A DNA stretch of 64,000 bases from Nymphaea colorata (Eukaryota > Streptophyta > Magnoliopsida > Nymphaeales > Nymphaeaceae): NCBI RefSeq assembly GCF_008831285.2, contig NC_045147.1, forward strand, positions 3,870,001 to 3,934,000, read 5' to 3'. The position numbers were made by a program, and so were the translations under genes. Positions 10,501 to 22,866 of the stretch are shown piece by piece; the first letter of the stretch is position 1, and every line of letters starts with the position of its first letter. Under the pieces are notes generated by a model. It saw nothing but the letters and a program-made list of their open reading frames with translations, was not told the DNA's origin and ran no database searches.

Positions 10501-11879
10501 AATAACAAAGATCCACACTTGTTCTGGAGCATCTGAAAGCATATAAGCCTAACAGATGCATAAAAATAACAAGAAAGAAAGTTTTCACTATTACTTCAAG
10601 CGACTGAGAGAACAAGATACCGAGCCATCCAAATGATCAGATTAAGACACAACAGCCACACTAACTCTACTAAATCTAAAAATGAGGTCAGTATAAATTA
10701 CAAGCTAAATCTGATCAACAAGGAACTTTGGCATGAAATACCTTCCTCTCAGCAAAGCTAATCAACAAGGAATAAGGAACAATCCCTTTTAGGGTTGATC
10801 GACAAATGAAAATCACTTAATCAGTGTGCCTCGTTACATATGTCCCACTAACAAATCTGAGTAACCTCAATATTTTGTAGGAGTCGAGCCATACCATTTC
10901 AGTCCAAGAGAACATTCTTAATTCATACACACTTCAAACACTCGTCAAACAGAAGTGCCAACAAAGATTGCAGTCCTGCTGCTCCTGCACTTGCAATGGC
11001 TCAATGGCAAAATTAGATTTCACCTACAAGAGCAACGTCGTTTCTTATTTTGCGACGTCCTTCAGCTGTGATTCCATTGTAACAACCACACCCATTGCAT
11101 GAGAAAGCAAAGATAGGAAACACAAGTAAAACTTAATTGATTAATTCAATAAAGCCTACAGATATGAAAGGCTAAGTTGCTTAATATAACCAATAAGCCT
11201 GTGGGAATTGCATACTAACCCTAACTGAATGCATACGACAGGATAGACATTGCAGCCTCTCTATTGGAGGCAAAATATTAAGAACTTAAATCAAGACATG
11301 AAAGCTTCTTCCACGGAAAAAAGTTAGATATGCCATACATCCTTGTGGATTCTTATATCATGAACAGCATGGCAGCCAGCTGTTGTTCCTGTCTATAGGA
11401 AACACCACAAGTCTAGAATACCAAATCCAAAAACTTGGAGGACAGGTCATGCCCTTAATAATGGCATTGTCGAGTCCCATTCAGATCCATATGAACTCAT
11501 GAAACCTTTTCAGCCTAGTATTTCATTGCAAGGCCGTTCATCCTGACATAGAACCTGATCACTACTCATGTTTGTCAGTTCCTATACTGCAGTGACCAGT
11601 GCTGTAAAACTAGGATGCAGTTGAGACTATTTTTTTCATATCTTTCCCACAGCATCAACCAATATATCACTTAACATCCAGATATCAAGTTTAACTCTTA
11701 CCCAGTGGTTAGGAAGTACCAACGTTATCAGATAGAGGTTCCAAAAGGCTATTAATGTTTTTATTGGAAGTATCATTTATGTCACTTAACATCCAGATAA
11801 CGAGTTTATTTTTTAAGCAGTGGTTAGGAAGCTTTAACCAATTCAACCATAGGCATAAAATGTCAAGGAAATTTTATAA
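7546..11879. other. Gene-free stretch with minor repeats
   Basis: No coding gene recognised. 7560-7960 has repeated TGGCGC/TGGCAC words (for example CACTGGCGC, CACTGGCACTAC) of the kind seen in subterminal regions of CACTA elements, but no ends are visible. A diverged direct repeat lies at 8062-8220 and 8636-8790. A 13-bp perfect inverted repeat (GGCTGGCCTGATA) flanks 9767-9795. A 50-bp diverged duplication (CACTTAACATCCAGATA) occurs at about 11665 and 11778. The short open frames here have no recognisable domain. Confidence 0.5.
8062..8790. repeat. Diverged direct repeat (two ~155-bp copies)
   Basis: 8062-8220 and 8636-8790 share GGTTTTATCAATT, GATGA-CA-A-ATTAACATT, CACCTCCTTATTCAT and TTTCCTTAA-GTGACTAT words in the same order with many substitutions and small gaps. 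The origin is unknown; the copies may be remnants of one larger duplicated or repeated sequence. Confidence 0.6.
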
Positions 11880-13169
11880 CATTTTACCTATGTCACACTT
11901 AGGAGGAGTACCCGCACGGTACCGGTACGACACCGGTACCGGTACAGGTACGCTGGTGGGTACGCTAGGGGTGCAGCGTTGACCGCACCTGGTATGGTCA
12001 ACGTACCCATGCTTATTTTTGACCGTTTTCAAACTCGGTCAAAGTTGACGGAATCTAAAATTGTCCCTTTTAAATGTCATTGTTATTTTCATTTTAACGT
12101 TTTAAACCATTGTAACGTTTATTTTATCGAAACCCTTTTTCCCTTTTTCGAAACCCTTTCGTTTCCTTCTCTCACCGACGAAGGCAGCGGCGACCGGCAA
12201 AGGCAGGGTGGCGACCGGTGGTTGTAGGCAACGAACGGCGGCAGAAGGCAGCGACAGGCGACGGCAGCAGCGACCCACGACGGCTGGAGGCGAACGACGA
12301 CGGTATTTGCTCTTTTTTTCATTTTTTTCTCATTTTCTATCAAACTTCTGAGACTTCCATCGTCTCCGGTGCTGGCAGACAGCGCTTTTCACCGGTTGAG
12401 CCTTCTATCATCTCATTTTTTGTGAATCATCTTTTATGTTGGTCGCCTGCAGTCGGTTCCTCTTTGTTGTTCGTTTTTTTTTTCTGTTCCCTCTTTTGTT
12501 TGTAATGTAGAAATCTCTGTCTTTCTTTTGTTTGTAATGTAGAAATCTCTATCTTTCTTTTGTTTGTGCTTATGCTTCTGTTGTCGGCACATTTATTGAT
12601 CTCTCATCTCACCACCCACAAACTCAGCCGGTGAAAAGTGGCTCTGCCCACTCCATCGCTGCCCACCATCTGTTGCCACACACTTTCGACGCACATCCCC
12701 TCTTGCACACTGCCTCTAGTCTGAACATTAATGCCTCTTGTTGTATCTGTGTGTAATGGCTATTAATCTTTTGTTTGTGCTTATGCTTCTATTGTCGGCA
12801 CATTTTTTTTTGTTCCCTCTTTTATTTTAAATAGAGTAAATAGTTTATGAATGAATGTACAAATCTCTATTAATCTACCCACGATCACTACGCACATCCC
12901 CTCTTGCTTGGTGTCTCTATCTTTTATTCTTTTGATTAGGCCTTTCGATTTGTCCCTTTAATTGGCAGAATTGGGGGTCTTGATTGCTATCTCTGCTGTA
13001 TTCTTTTGATTAGGACTTTTGATCGTTGCTTAATCGGCACTTTGAGAGTCTCTTAACTTCTCACTTCTCCTATATCTTCTAGTTATGCTTTTGTCCTTCT
13101 ATGTCCACTATCAAGATTCTTATGCATACCATTATGTTATCTTGCTAGGTGCTTTTCATATAAGTTGTA

Positions 13170-15132
13170 ATGGCTGATAAAGGAAAAGAAATGATGCCTA
13201 CAAGTGGAAGTGGAAATATGGCAAGCAGCAGTAGTAGTGTTAATACCACAACATTAGAGTTGGATAATCCATCTCAGCCTCTTTGGCGGTATGTGAAAAA
13301 ACTTGGAAAAGCAGCAGGTGGCGGTGGGAATATAATATTTTCTTGCAATTTCTGTAATAAGACGTTCACTGGCTCTTATACACGTTGCAAGGCTCATTTA
13401 TTGCATATCCCATGTTTTGGAATTCGACCACGTGAAAAAGTTAGCAAAGAAGGTGAAGCAGCTCAAAAAAGAACATGATGCAGCTGAGACGAAGAAATCT
13501 TCAGCCAAGTCAAATGAACTATCTGTTCCTCTTTATGCTATTGAAGAAGGTGAAGATGCTTCAAAAAAAAGAAAAATGAACATGGCAAGCAGGGATACCA
13601 AAAAATTAGAACAAGTATTCAAAACTATGGGAAGGGCAGAGATGGATAGAAGAATCGAAAGGTTTTTTTTTTTGAAAGTTCACTTCTTTTTAATATAGCC
13701 AGAAGTCCTTATTGGAAAGATGTTGTTACAGGTTTGGCTAATTGCAGTTTGAGTGGTTATGTACCCCCGAGTTCAGAAAAGTTGAGAACAGTATTTCTTG
13801 CCGAAGAGAAGGTAAACATCGAAAAATTATTAGAGAAGAAGAAAATTTTCATGGAGACAATATGGAGTATCCATTGTTTCTGACGGGTGGACTGATATAC
13901 AAAGACGATCACTGATAAATTTTATTGCCTATTCACTTGATGGACCAATCTTCTTGAAATGTGTTGATGCATCTAGGGAGTATAAAGATGCTGAGTATTT
14001 AAAAGGGTTATTTATAGAAGTCATCAAAGAAGTGGGTGAAGATAATGTTGTGCAAATTGTTACTGATAATGCTCCAGTTTGCCAATGAGCAGGGATGAAT
14101 TTGGCAAGTGACCCCAAGTATAGTCATATATTCTGGACTCCTTGTCTGGCACACAGTATAAATCTAGCTCTTAAAAGTATTTGCAACCCATCAAAACATG
14201 ATACAAATGCTAGTATATTGTGTTAATGAATTGAGGAGCTTGAGCATGATGTCAGAAACATCAGATTTTGTTGTAAACCACAACAATGCTCTTGCTATAT
14301 TTAATAGACATTCTGTTTGAAATTGTTGAAGGTAGCAGAGACTCGTTTTGCATCCATTTTTGTAATGATAAAAAGAATAAAATAAGTAAAACATGCATTA
14401 ACACTTATGTTGACTGACAATGATTGAGAGTTTTATTGGAGTGATGACATTGTTAAGGTTCAACAAATTAAAAAATGTATTTTAGAAGATGAATGGTGGG
14501 ATAAGATTTCATATTTTCTGCAGTTTACTGAGCCTATTTGGCAGATGTTGAGAGAAGTTGACAAAGAAGGGCCCATGCTTCATAGAGTTTATGATATGTG
14601 GGATAACATGATTGAAAAAATTCAAAACATCATTTTTAGACATGAGAAGAAGCATGTTGCATTTGATGATTCTGAGTTTTTCGATCATGTGCATAAAATT
14701 TTAGTAAGAAGATGGAATAGAAGCAATAACCCTTTGCATTGTATGGCACACTCCTTAATTCCCAAATATTATGGACAAACATGGTTGGCAGGAGGCACAG
14801 ACCATGTTCCTCCTAATCGAGATCCAGAAATATCAAAAAATAGGGAGATATGTTTGAGAAGACTACATTCTGATTCTCATCGGTTGAAGATAATAAATAG
14901 TGAGTTTGCGAGCTTCTCTGGTGGAAGAAGTGATTCAGTACAAGCTGCAATGGCAAGAGATGAAGAAGATCATGTTACTTGGTGGTTATGTTTTGGAGCA
15001 GCGACACCAAATCTCCAGCAACTTGCGTTGAAGTTATTATCTCAGCCTGCAACCTCTTCTTGTTGTGAAAGAAATTGGAGCACTTATTCTCAAATTCACA
15101 ATATCAAGAGAAATAAGCTAACTAGCAAGTGA
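13170..15132 (+). pseudogene. hAT transposase (BED finger, DUF659, dimerisation domain), disabled
   Basis: The start at 13170 gives a Ser/Gly-rich N-terminus, then LWRYVKKL and a BED-type zinc finger (CNFCNKTF ... HLLHI, residues about 58-80). The frame shifts near 13450 into a Lys/Glu-rich linker and again at the T run 13663-13672. A DUF659-like core follows: YWKDVVTGLA (about 13705), the conserved DGWTD word with RRSLINFIAYS (about 13885-13930), and TDNAPVCQ followed by TGA at about 14087. A third region, open from 14545 to 15132, has WWLCFGA, LALKLLSQPATSSCCERNWS and IKRNKL, the hAT C-terminal dimerisation motif. The arrangement matches the plant BED/DUF659/hAT transposase class. At least two frameshifts and several stops make it non-functional; it could be cross-mobilised through its intact ends. 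Confidence 0.9.
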
Positions 15133-15656
15133 GCAGAAGATTTAGTTATGTCCACTCGAACCTGCACTTACTTTCACGTACTTCAGATGCTTATAGGTAT
15201 TTCTTTCTTTTTGTATCTTTGATATGTATACATAATTAGTTAATTACATTTGTATATTATGTTGGTTGTTTAAAGTTAGTATTCACTCAAAACTTAAAAG
15301 TTAAATCATATTTTGATTTTGTTGCAACTTGCAGTTCAGGATCATCCAAGTATTGGGATGTTAATCCAGAGGACATTACGTGGACCTTGAAGGAGAACAT
15401 GATTTGCATGCCCTTAATATGGACCTTACAGGACCTGTTGCTCCTTCTAATCTTGATGATGTGACTGAGGATAACGAAAATCAAGAAAGTTGATGTATTT
15501 TATATGTCAATTATGCGACTGAGGAGAATGAGAATCAAGAAAGTTGATGTATTTGAGAATGAAGACTGATAAATTTTGGATCATGATTTATAAATATGTT
15601 ATTGTGTTTGTAATTTTTTGATATATATATGTGCGAATGTGTTTGAAATTTTTTAA

Positions 15657-15705
15657 CACACACACACACATATGTGTGTGTGTGTGTGTGTGTGCTTGTG
15701 TGTGT
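15657..15705. repeat. (CA)n/(TG)n microsatellite inside the hAT 3' region
   Basis: A run of CA repeats is followed by TG repeats, forming a self-complementary stretch just inside the right end of the hAT element. Confidence 0.9.
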
Positions 15706-15930
15706 ACGACCATACCCCCGCACCCAAGTTTTTTGAAAATGGTCCGTACCCGTACCTATGTGACATAGCATTTTACCATAATGAAATATGAATCATGCGA
15801 ATTCGTCACCAGAAGATCCCTCCTTATCTTCAAAACTACAAAAAATATATCATCATAAGCAAATTACAATGTTAGTATATCATGAAAAACAAAAGGAATA
15901 ATTAAAAATTAGCATTAAACAATGAACATC

Positions 15931-17640
15931 TTACGTTTTGCATGAATTGTCTTCATCACAAATCCAACTCTGTGTGCAAACTAGTGCTTCAACAGTTTCA
16001 GAAGTGGTTGAACATCGATAATCATTAATGATTCTTTCAGTTGTACTGAATGCAGAGTCAGATACAACTATGGATATAGGAATTGCCAATATATCTTGAG
16101 CCATTTTGGATAAAACTCTATATTTTCTTTCATTTGTCTTCCACCAAGATAATATATTAAACTCTTCATTACGCCGAGGTCGTTCTATTGAATCAGTTAA
16201 ATATGCTTCCAGATTTGTGCAAGATACTTGAAGAGATGCAGAACTCATATAATATGTGAAGGCATCTCTCGAAAAATCTCTATCTTCTTCAGTTTCCACT
16301 ATGACATTGTCTGCATTTTCATTTTCTTTATCATTTGTACCATACACATTTTTGTACTCAGCATACAATTCATGAAGACTGCTCTCTATTTTTTCATATT
16401 GTACCATTGCATCAACTTCATTCAAACTCCTAAGCACATACTTTAAATATCCCAATTTGGACTTGCCATCTAAGTTAAATGCAATTGCAAAGAGGACATT
16501 GTAGTCATTTTTCCAATATTTGTCAAATTTTTTTTACATTTTGTACGCTAATGACCTTATATAATCATTGTCTGTCGTATGATGTATACACAAATGTTTA
16601 TGTACCTTATGTATTTCTTCAAAAACTACATTTGTTGTTATGTGTCTAGTGGCAGAGAAGATATTTGTAACATTATAGAATAACTTCAAAAACTGACACA
16701 AGGAAGTTGCATAAGACCATTCATCATTAGAAGGTAAATATATATAATTTGGATCTACAGAAGCCAAATGTTGAAAGGTGTCTTTGTAAAACAATGCATC
16801 TCTCAACATGACATATGTAGAGTTCCATCAAGTTGGAACATCATATATTAATTTCTTCCTACCATTCAAGCCCACTGTTCTTATATAATCCTTAAAAGTA
16901 TGTAATCGCTTTGGTGATCCATTTACATATTTAACACTTTCACGAATTTTTGTAATTGTATCATGCAAATCCTATATACCATCTTGAACCATAAGATTTA
17001 GAATATGCGCACCACAATGAATATGCAAATGCTGCCCTTTCACTGGAATAAGATTTCTTCCTAAGTTTCTTTTCAGTGTAGTTATTACACTATCATTCGT
17101 CGAACAATTGTCAACAGTAATAGAAAATAACTTTGACTGAATGTTCCATTTAGATACGCATTTTGATAAAACTTCACACAAATTATTTGCATTATGTAGT
17201 GGAGTACATGTACAAAATTGAACATATAAGCATGCAACTTCTAATATCTATCAATATATTGTCCTGTCACGCATAAATAACCCAATGTTTGCTGTGAAGT
17301 CCACATATCAAATGTCAATGAAACTCGCTGCGTAGAATCATTTATAAATCCTCCAAATCGCATTTTATCAGTCTTGTACATTGACATAATATCTCTTTTC
17401 AGTGTTCTTCTAGAAAATGGAACAAACCTTGAATTGTAAGCTTGAAGAAGTTTGTTATGATATTTACATTTTGCCAAATTGAATGAAAAGTCGTGCTATT
17501 ACACACTTTGACATCAACTTTCTTATAGACTCCATGTCTAATTTTTGTTCACATAAAGAAGTTGAATCGACTGATTCCATAATAGGAATTGGACAAAGTT
17601 CTTTATCAGAACAACTAGAAGTCATAACTGACATAAGTTG
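15931..17640 (-). pseudogene. Second hAT transposase (RICESLEEPER/ZBED-like), minus strand, broken
   Basis: Reading the minus strand from 17640 down: an N-terminal segment with LDMESIRKLMSKC (about 17540), FINDSTQRVSLTFDMWTS (about 17330; DMWTS is the typical hAT core word), a QTLGYLCVTGQYID segment, then ITVDNCSTND (about 17115) and HCGAHILNLMVQDG (about 16990). The middle helices follow at 16534-16809, and last LSWWKTNERKYRVLSKMA with FSTTERII (16050-16140), the hAT dimerisation domain. Successive blocks are in different frames and separated by stops. The BED zinc finger expected at the N-terminus is not seen. This is a RICESLEEPER-type transposase, a different branch from the DUF659 type in the neighbouring element, with which it is tail-to-tail about 160 bp apart. 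Confidence 0.88.
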
Positions 17641-19860
17641 AGATGACCCACGTAAATAACTAAGACAATAAAAAAGAACAATAAGTTAAACAATATTGTT
17701 GCAGTAAGATAGAAAATGTTCAAACAAAGAAGCAATTTTCTTGCACCCAAAAAGCGAAAACGAACAACAGAAAACTTGATAGAAATCTGATAAAAACAAC
17801 AGATAATCAGACTTCAAAATCAGATTATAGGTGCCAAATCACTCCATAACTTCAATTCGTATGATGAAACTACACTAAAGAGAGATCTGATATGGTGCAA
17901 CACTAAGTTATTAACTAGTTGACTGATCTAGATTGTTGTTTCAAGTTGAAGAGATTTCATGAGTTGCACAAAATCGTGTTAGTGGTTGTTGACAATCCCT
18001 ACTTTAAAAGTTTATGAAGGGCAATCTCAAGTGGAGATTGCAAGGGAAGAGCACACTCATCCATTGCATGTTGCTGATGCAGCCATTGCAATTAAGTGAA
18101 AACAAAAAAGAGATACAAAATCAATAAGTTGTTGGAACCTATTTTAAAAATCCAATCAATGAACCAGTTTTGATTTTCCCTTAATAGGTATCTTGTTTTC
18201 GATTCTAATACCTTCAAATTATCATGTAGATTATATTCATATAACTTTCCAAGTTGTTTGATTCTATCTTGTTAAAATCATACCCTTTCTTTGCTTGGTA
18301 AAATGAGCAGCAGAAAATGCAGGAAAAGGGACATAAAAAGAATGAATATGATGTCTTAAAATGACAAGATAATATGAGGCAATTGATATAACATGTTTTT
18401 ATTTTCTTTTCCAAATAAAATGGAGCAGGGTCTGCATTGAAGGAGAAATGCCAATCAGTGGTTGTCACGAAAACAAAAGAAAAGCCCAATATAGCCTTTT
18501 TTGTTACCCATGCCAGGGCCTAGGGTACAGACATGGTGCAGCTCCGACTCTCACTCGAGCTCAATCAACGTGAGCCGAATGAGATCAACCGCACCAAACT
18601 ATATTCACCCAATTCCGACATGCACCCGACTCGCATCAAACTCGAGTTGGGTGCGGTCAACCCGTGTCCGGTCTAAATGTGTCCCATTTTTTGGTTTTTT
18701 GTTTTAATTTGTTACAAGATAAATGAAAAGGGGGTTAGGGCTTTGTCTCTTGTCAGTCGAAGCCCTCACCCCTACTACCTTTGTTTGTGCCCTGTCGTGC
18801 AGTATACTCCTCCTTCCGGTGATCTTCACATTTTTCTAGTGACCGGCAGACAATCTTCCACAAATGGCAGCTGTCTTCAACCTTTTTCCGGCGACAAGAG
18901 GCATTGATTCAGCCACCATCCAACAACAAGGTCACTAGAGGCATTGCTGCACTAAGACTCCACCATCACCATCTCCTACAACGATGAGAGGCGTTGTGTC
19001 TCCACCCAAATTTGTTGAAAACAAACAGATTGAAGTTGAAGACTCTGAACCCACCATAACCCAACCACATCCCAAATTCCAGCATGATGAATCACTCCAT
19101 CTATTCATTTTCTTGCTGTGCCTTGTGTGTTTGTCTTTCATTGCATCTCTTTTAAGTCAATTTTACTGTTGTTTGATACTTTCTTATCATGCCATTGTGG
19201 TCTACAGCCTATATGCCTAAACACTATATGGTTCCCAACTTCTCATGTTCTGTACTTCTGTAGTTCAGTGGACCATGGTATACGCTGCTGAGCACTAGAC
19301 GGCAAGCTATTATTGTTGTATACATTTTAGCATTTATTTTAGATGTTTGTTCTGTTGTTCTTGAATCTACTATAAAAGTTTCAAAGTTCAACTAACAAAT
19401 ATATATTGTCAGTCGTGTACATATGCAATCCTGCATACAAAAAACTTTGCAATTGATATAGTGACATATTGTCATGTTATAAACTTATAATATATAATAT
19501 AAGCTTTTTTACATATGCATTATGCAGCCGACCAGCTGTGGTTAGCGTTGTTCTTTTGAAGTTTTAATGTCAAATTTTCAATTTCTGCTTCTATGATTCT
19601 ATCATTTTTTTTTATATTTTATGTTAGACTATTAGTATGTCATATTATTAAATTACTATATATAATATGTTATATATAATATATGTTGTTCTTATATTTT
19701 CCTATGCAATACAATTATGCAAGTACGTTACATACATTAATAACTAAATTGTAATAATAATATATACATTCTTATGCTGTTATATATGTATAATAAATTA
19801 ATAATAATAATAATAATAAAATATCATCACCGTACCGTCACACCTAATTTTTTTTGGATC
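17641..19860. other. Gene-free stretch, partly hAT-derived
   Basis: No gene recognised. 18510-18670 is richer in GC with repeated CGAGCTC/CACTCGAG words; 18730-19000 resembles the GC-rich leader of the hAT at 12120-12310 (CCGGCGAC and GAGGCATTG words repeated). The rest is AT-rich, with an (ATA)n run at 19797-19819. It is likely the body of the element whose right end is at 19860-19909, but I cannot find a matching left end. Confidence 0.4.
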
Positions 19861-19909
19861 TGCCACTCCAACACCTGCACCCGCACCCCCACACTCATGT
19901 GACATAGCC
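19860..19909. mobile_element. Orphan right end of a hAT element related to 11888-15768
   Basis: The stretch CACCCGCACCCCCACACTCATGTGACATAG ends with the same ATGTGACATAG terminus and the same CACCCGCACCC-type subterminal sequence as the right end of the hAT element at 15768. No copy of the following 8 bases (CCGTTGGG) and no CTATGTCAC left end could be found upstream, so the element is truncated or its left end has diverged. Confidence 0.55.
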
Positions 19910-20990
19910 GTTGGGGAATAGGCTTCCATTGTTTATTAGCAAAAAATATGACATGTACAAGAAAAATGGGTCCACTCAAGGAATGATCATAACAAGTAAA
20001 ATACTATGGGATCTAGAAAATAAAACCACAAAAAACATAGCATAAAGCAAAACCAGTTCCAGCTCAACTCAATGAATGATCACAACAAGTAAAATACTAT
20101 GGAATGATCATAACTAATTCAATTCAACTCGTTTAACTCTTTTATTAACTCATTCAACTCAGTTATCTCATGTATCTCATGTAGTTTAACCCGTTTAACT
20201 CAACTAGTTTTACTCCTTACAAAATCATCTTAGCAAAATCAAAATTGTAACATGATAATAAAACAAAAGATATACAAGGAAGAACAACTTCAGTCAGCCA
20301 AAAACAATTCAGATATACACCAAAAGGCTATGCTCAAACCTAATTCGACCCAACTGAGATAGGAGGCTGCAATCTTCAGCAAGAGAAGCTCACGATTGAT
20401 ACATGACATCTGCCTAATTTCTGGGAAGAATAGACTTTAAAAACAATTACAAGGGCGACCTAGTAGGCGAACAAAGAATTGTTACCTTTAAAAGGAAACC
20501 TCCGACTAGCTAGACAAAACCCCTATAGGCGATGCTCTCGGCGGCCACCGCACACTCTAGGCAGGCATAAGAGCTGGATAATGTGCCACCCCTTTTTGTC
20601 GGAGGACATTGTATGAGAGAGAGTCAGAGAAAGAGACAAATGCGATTGCGGATGGGTGAGATGAGAGAGAGAGTGTGTGTGTGAGAGAGAGAGAGAAAGA
20701 GAGAGAGAGAGTATTACATGCCTAACACCAGCAGTGGTTCGGCAGAGCCTGAAAGCACAGCTGCCACGTCAAGGGAGACAAACGACGGGAAGCCTGTGGG
20801 CTGGTGGCCAGACGCTGGACTGTGGTGCTCCCATGCTGGTGTGGCGGTGAAGAAGGTCGATGGAAGAGAGAGAGAGAGAAAGCCGATAAAATGGAAATAT
20901 ATAACAAAATTTGGGGACAAGGAGTCCCCTAAGTACAAAAACAAACCACAGAAACAAAAAAAAGGAATATATAAGTTAGTACACAATAAA
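19910..20990. other. Gene-free stretch with GA-rich microsatellite
   Basis: AT-rich DNA with short repeated CTCATTCAACTC/GTTTAACTC words (20110-20215). A (GA)n/(GT)n block follows at 20620-20713, then a GC-richer stretch 20714-20900. The open frames on both strands of 20714-20986 have no recognised domain. Confidence 0.5.
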
Positions 20991-20999
20991 ACATAATAA

Positions 21000-21930
21000 G
21001 AGAGGTGGAGGGAGAGTGGACAGACGGAACAGCAGAGTCATCCAGCAGTAGACGAAGGACGGTGTCGTAGCCAAATAGCAAAGTGAACATCTCCCTGCAC
21101 AAGGTGTGCCACAGACTTCAACGATGAGAAGGTGTCCCTGAAGACCCTGTTGTTGCGCTCCTCCCAAATGTGCCACCAAGAACAAATGAGTCACAACCTC
21201 CAGACACGACCCTAGGTAAAAGACAGGTGGGATGAATGACAAAAGAGAAAAAAAAGACGAATAGATGGTGGGTTTGGGAGGTTATTAACGAAGGAATGTC
21301 ATGCAGAGGTAATGACACTATAGAAGAAAGGACAAGAGGTAAAAAGGTGAACCCGAGGCTCAGCCACGGCGAGACAGAGGGGACATTAGTTAGCTAAACT
21401 AATACCGAGGCGCTGCAGGTGGTCAAAAGTATTGATGTGACCAGCAAAGAGAAGTCTGGCAAAAGCAACGACACGAGGAGAGGGACCAGGGGACCAAAGA
21501 GACCGGGGTGGGAGCGACGCAACGGAAGAACCAAAGGAGGCTAGGTAACAAGAAGAAAAAGTGAATTCACTGGAAGACGAAAGAGGCCAGGAAGGGGGGG
21601 GCAAGCAGTGGGAGGTCAGCAAGGCGGAGGAAAAGAGGAAGGATAGAAAGCAGACCGCTCCAAAAGTATGAATGAGAGGTGTGAGAGATGGAAATATTCC
21701 AATCACTAGGAAAAGACATGTCATATTTGGAACAAATGAAAAGAGAGATGAGAGAAAACTCAGTTGCTAGACGCCACCACCAAGAACATAAAGAGGACTC
21801 ACATGCCCGACTAAGGTTGATAACCTCAGCACCCTCAAGAAGACGCGGAAGGACAACCATAAGAAACTTGAGTCATCAACTTGAGTCAATAAGAGGTCAA
21901 CTAAAACCTGGACAACAAATTGGATAACCA
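21000..21930 (-). pseudogene. LINE (L1-type) 3' fragment: zf-RVT region
   Basis: Read on the minus strand, from 21860 down: WRLATEFSLI and YDMSFPSDWNISISHTSHSY (about 21670-21760), then PRVVAFARLLFAGHINTFDH and LQRLGISLAN (21389-21480), the reverse-transcriptase zinc-binding (zf-RVT) region of plant LINEs. Further down, WHIWEERNNRVFRDTFSS (about 21125-21180) is the usual C-terminal L1 ORF2 word. The endonuclease and polymerase palm are missing, consistent with 5' truncation during target-primed insertion. Several frameshifts and stops lie between the blocks. It is not the same copy as the plus-strand LINE at 59.7 kb. Confidence 0.8.
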
Positions 21931-22362
21931 TGAAATGGCTGTCCTTTAGCAAAGAATCATCCGACCAAGTATCATAGTGGTTATGTGCATGAATTCATAA
22001 TAGATTCAGGCAGTTAAGGCTTCCACCATAATATGTTTTCTAGGCAGTTGTGGACCATAACCAATTGATATTACTCATTTGCACTTGAGATGCCATGACT
22101 CTTATGAATTGTTACCAGCTATAATACGCCATTCTTAAATCTGAACTGCTCACAGAGATTAGAACTTGTACATCTACAAAATGGTCACATGAAGACTGTG
22201 TACTTGTCCTCTAAATGCATTTGGTCGTTAGTTTAAGGTGACTTTAGCAATGAGTCAATGACCATAACCTATAGAACAGTAGGGAAGCATTTGTCATGAG
22301 CAATGGAGCTTATTGCATTTCATAATGTTTCTTTATATATATGAAGCACATCCAATTCTTGG

Positions 22363-22384
22363 ATATAATATAATATAATATAAT

Positions 22385-22444
<60 letters not shown>
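22363..22444. repeat. Compound microsatellite (TATAA)n(CA)n(TA)n
   Basis: TATAA-type repeats to about 22388, then CA repeats to 22426, then TA repeats to 22444. Confidence 0.95.
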
Positions 22445-22804
22445 GTAGGAAAAAATGGTATATGCCAAACAACTTGGGCAGGGATAAAAACCAGACCTCT
22501 TAAATAACTATCAAAGTATATTTTAAACAAAATATGAACAGTCTGAAATGTTTACAAACATAATTCAGCATAAAACAAGTCTTAGCTCAAGTTATATAAA
22601 AAACATAGAGTTCTTTACTAGTGAAATTTTGATATTATAAGAACCGTAGATTTTTTTATTACTATAAGATCACCGCCTGACTAAAAATCGGATCAACTAA
22701 TTATATATTTATCATCAAACTATATTCTTAAGATCACATCTATACGGTCAGATTGTGCAAAAAATAATTAAACCATCAAGTTTGAGGAGTCTGTCTTTTG
22801 TTCC

Positions 22805-22805
<1 letters not shown>

Positions 22806-22863
<58 letters not shown>
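22806..22863. repeat. (TA)n microsatellite
   Basis: About 29 uninterrupted TA units. Open frames across it that encode alternating Ile-Tyr are artefacts. Confidence 0.95.

Positions 22864-22866
<3 letters not shown>

Larger units (their letters stand above)
11880..15776 (+). mobile_element. hAT DNA transposon with 8-bp target duplication
   Basis: The element body is 11888-15768 (3,881 bp). The terminal inverted repeat is CTATGTCACA at the left and CTATGTCACA (inverted) at the right. Identical 8-bp direct repeats CATTTTAC flank it at 11880-11887 and 15769-15776, the size made by hAT transposases. Subterminal DNA is GGTACC-rich on the left (11917-11950) and has CCGTACCCGTACC on the right. Inside it carry a GC-rich leader (12120-12310), T-rich leader sequence, a disabled transposase (13170-15132) and a 3' region with a short duplication and a TG/CA microsatellite. 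The perfect target duplication suggests moderate age, but the transposase is already broken. Confidence 0.92.

Noticed and set aside
12119-12505. Open frames in the hAT leader on both strands
   Set aside because: GC-rich repetitive leader with GGCAGCGAC words; no domain, not shared with known transposases.
20714-20986. Protein genes on both strands
   Set aside because: Three overlapping frames of similar length on a GC-richer patch, none with a recognisable motif.
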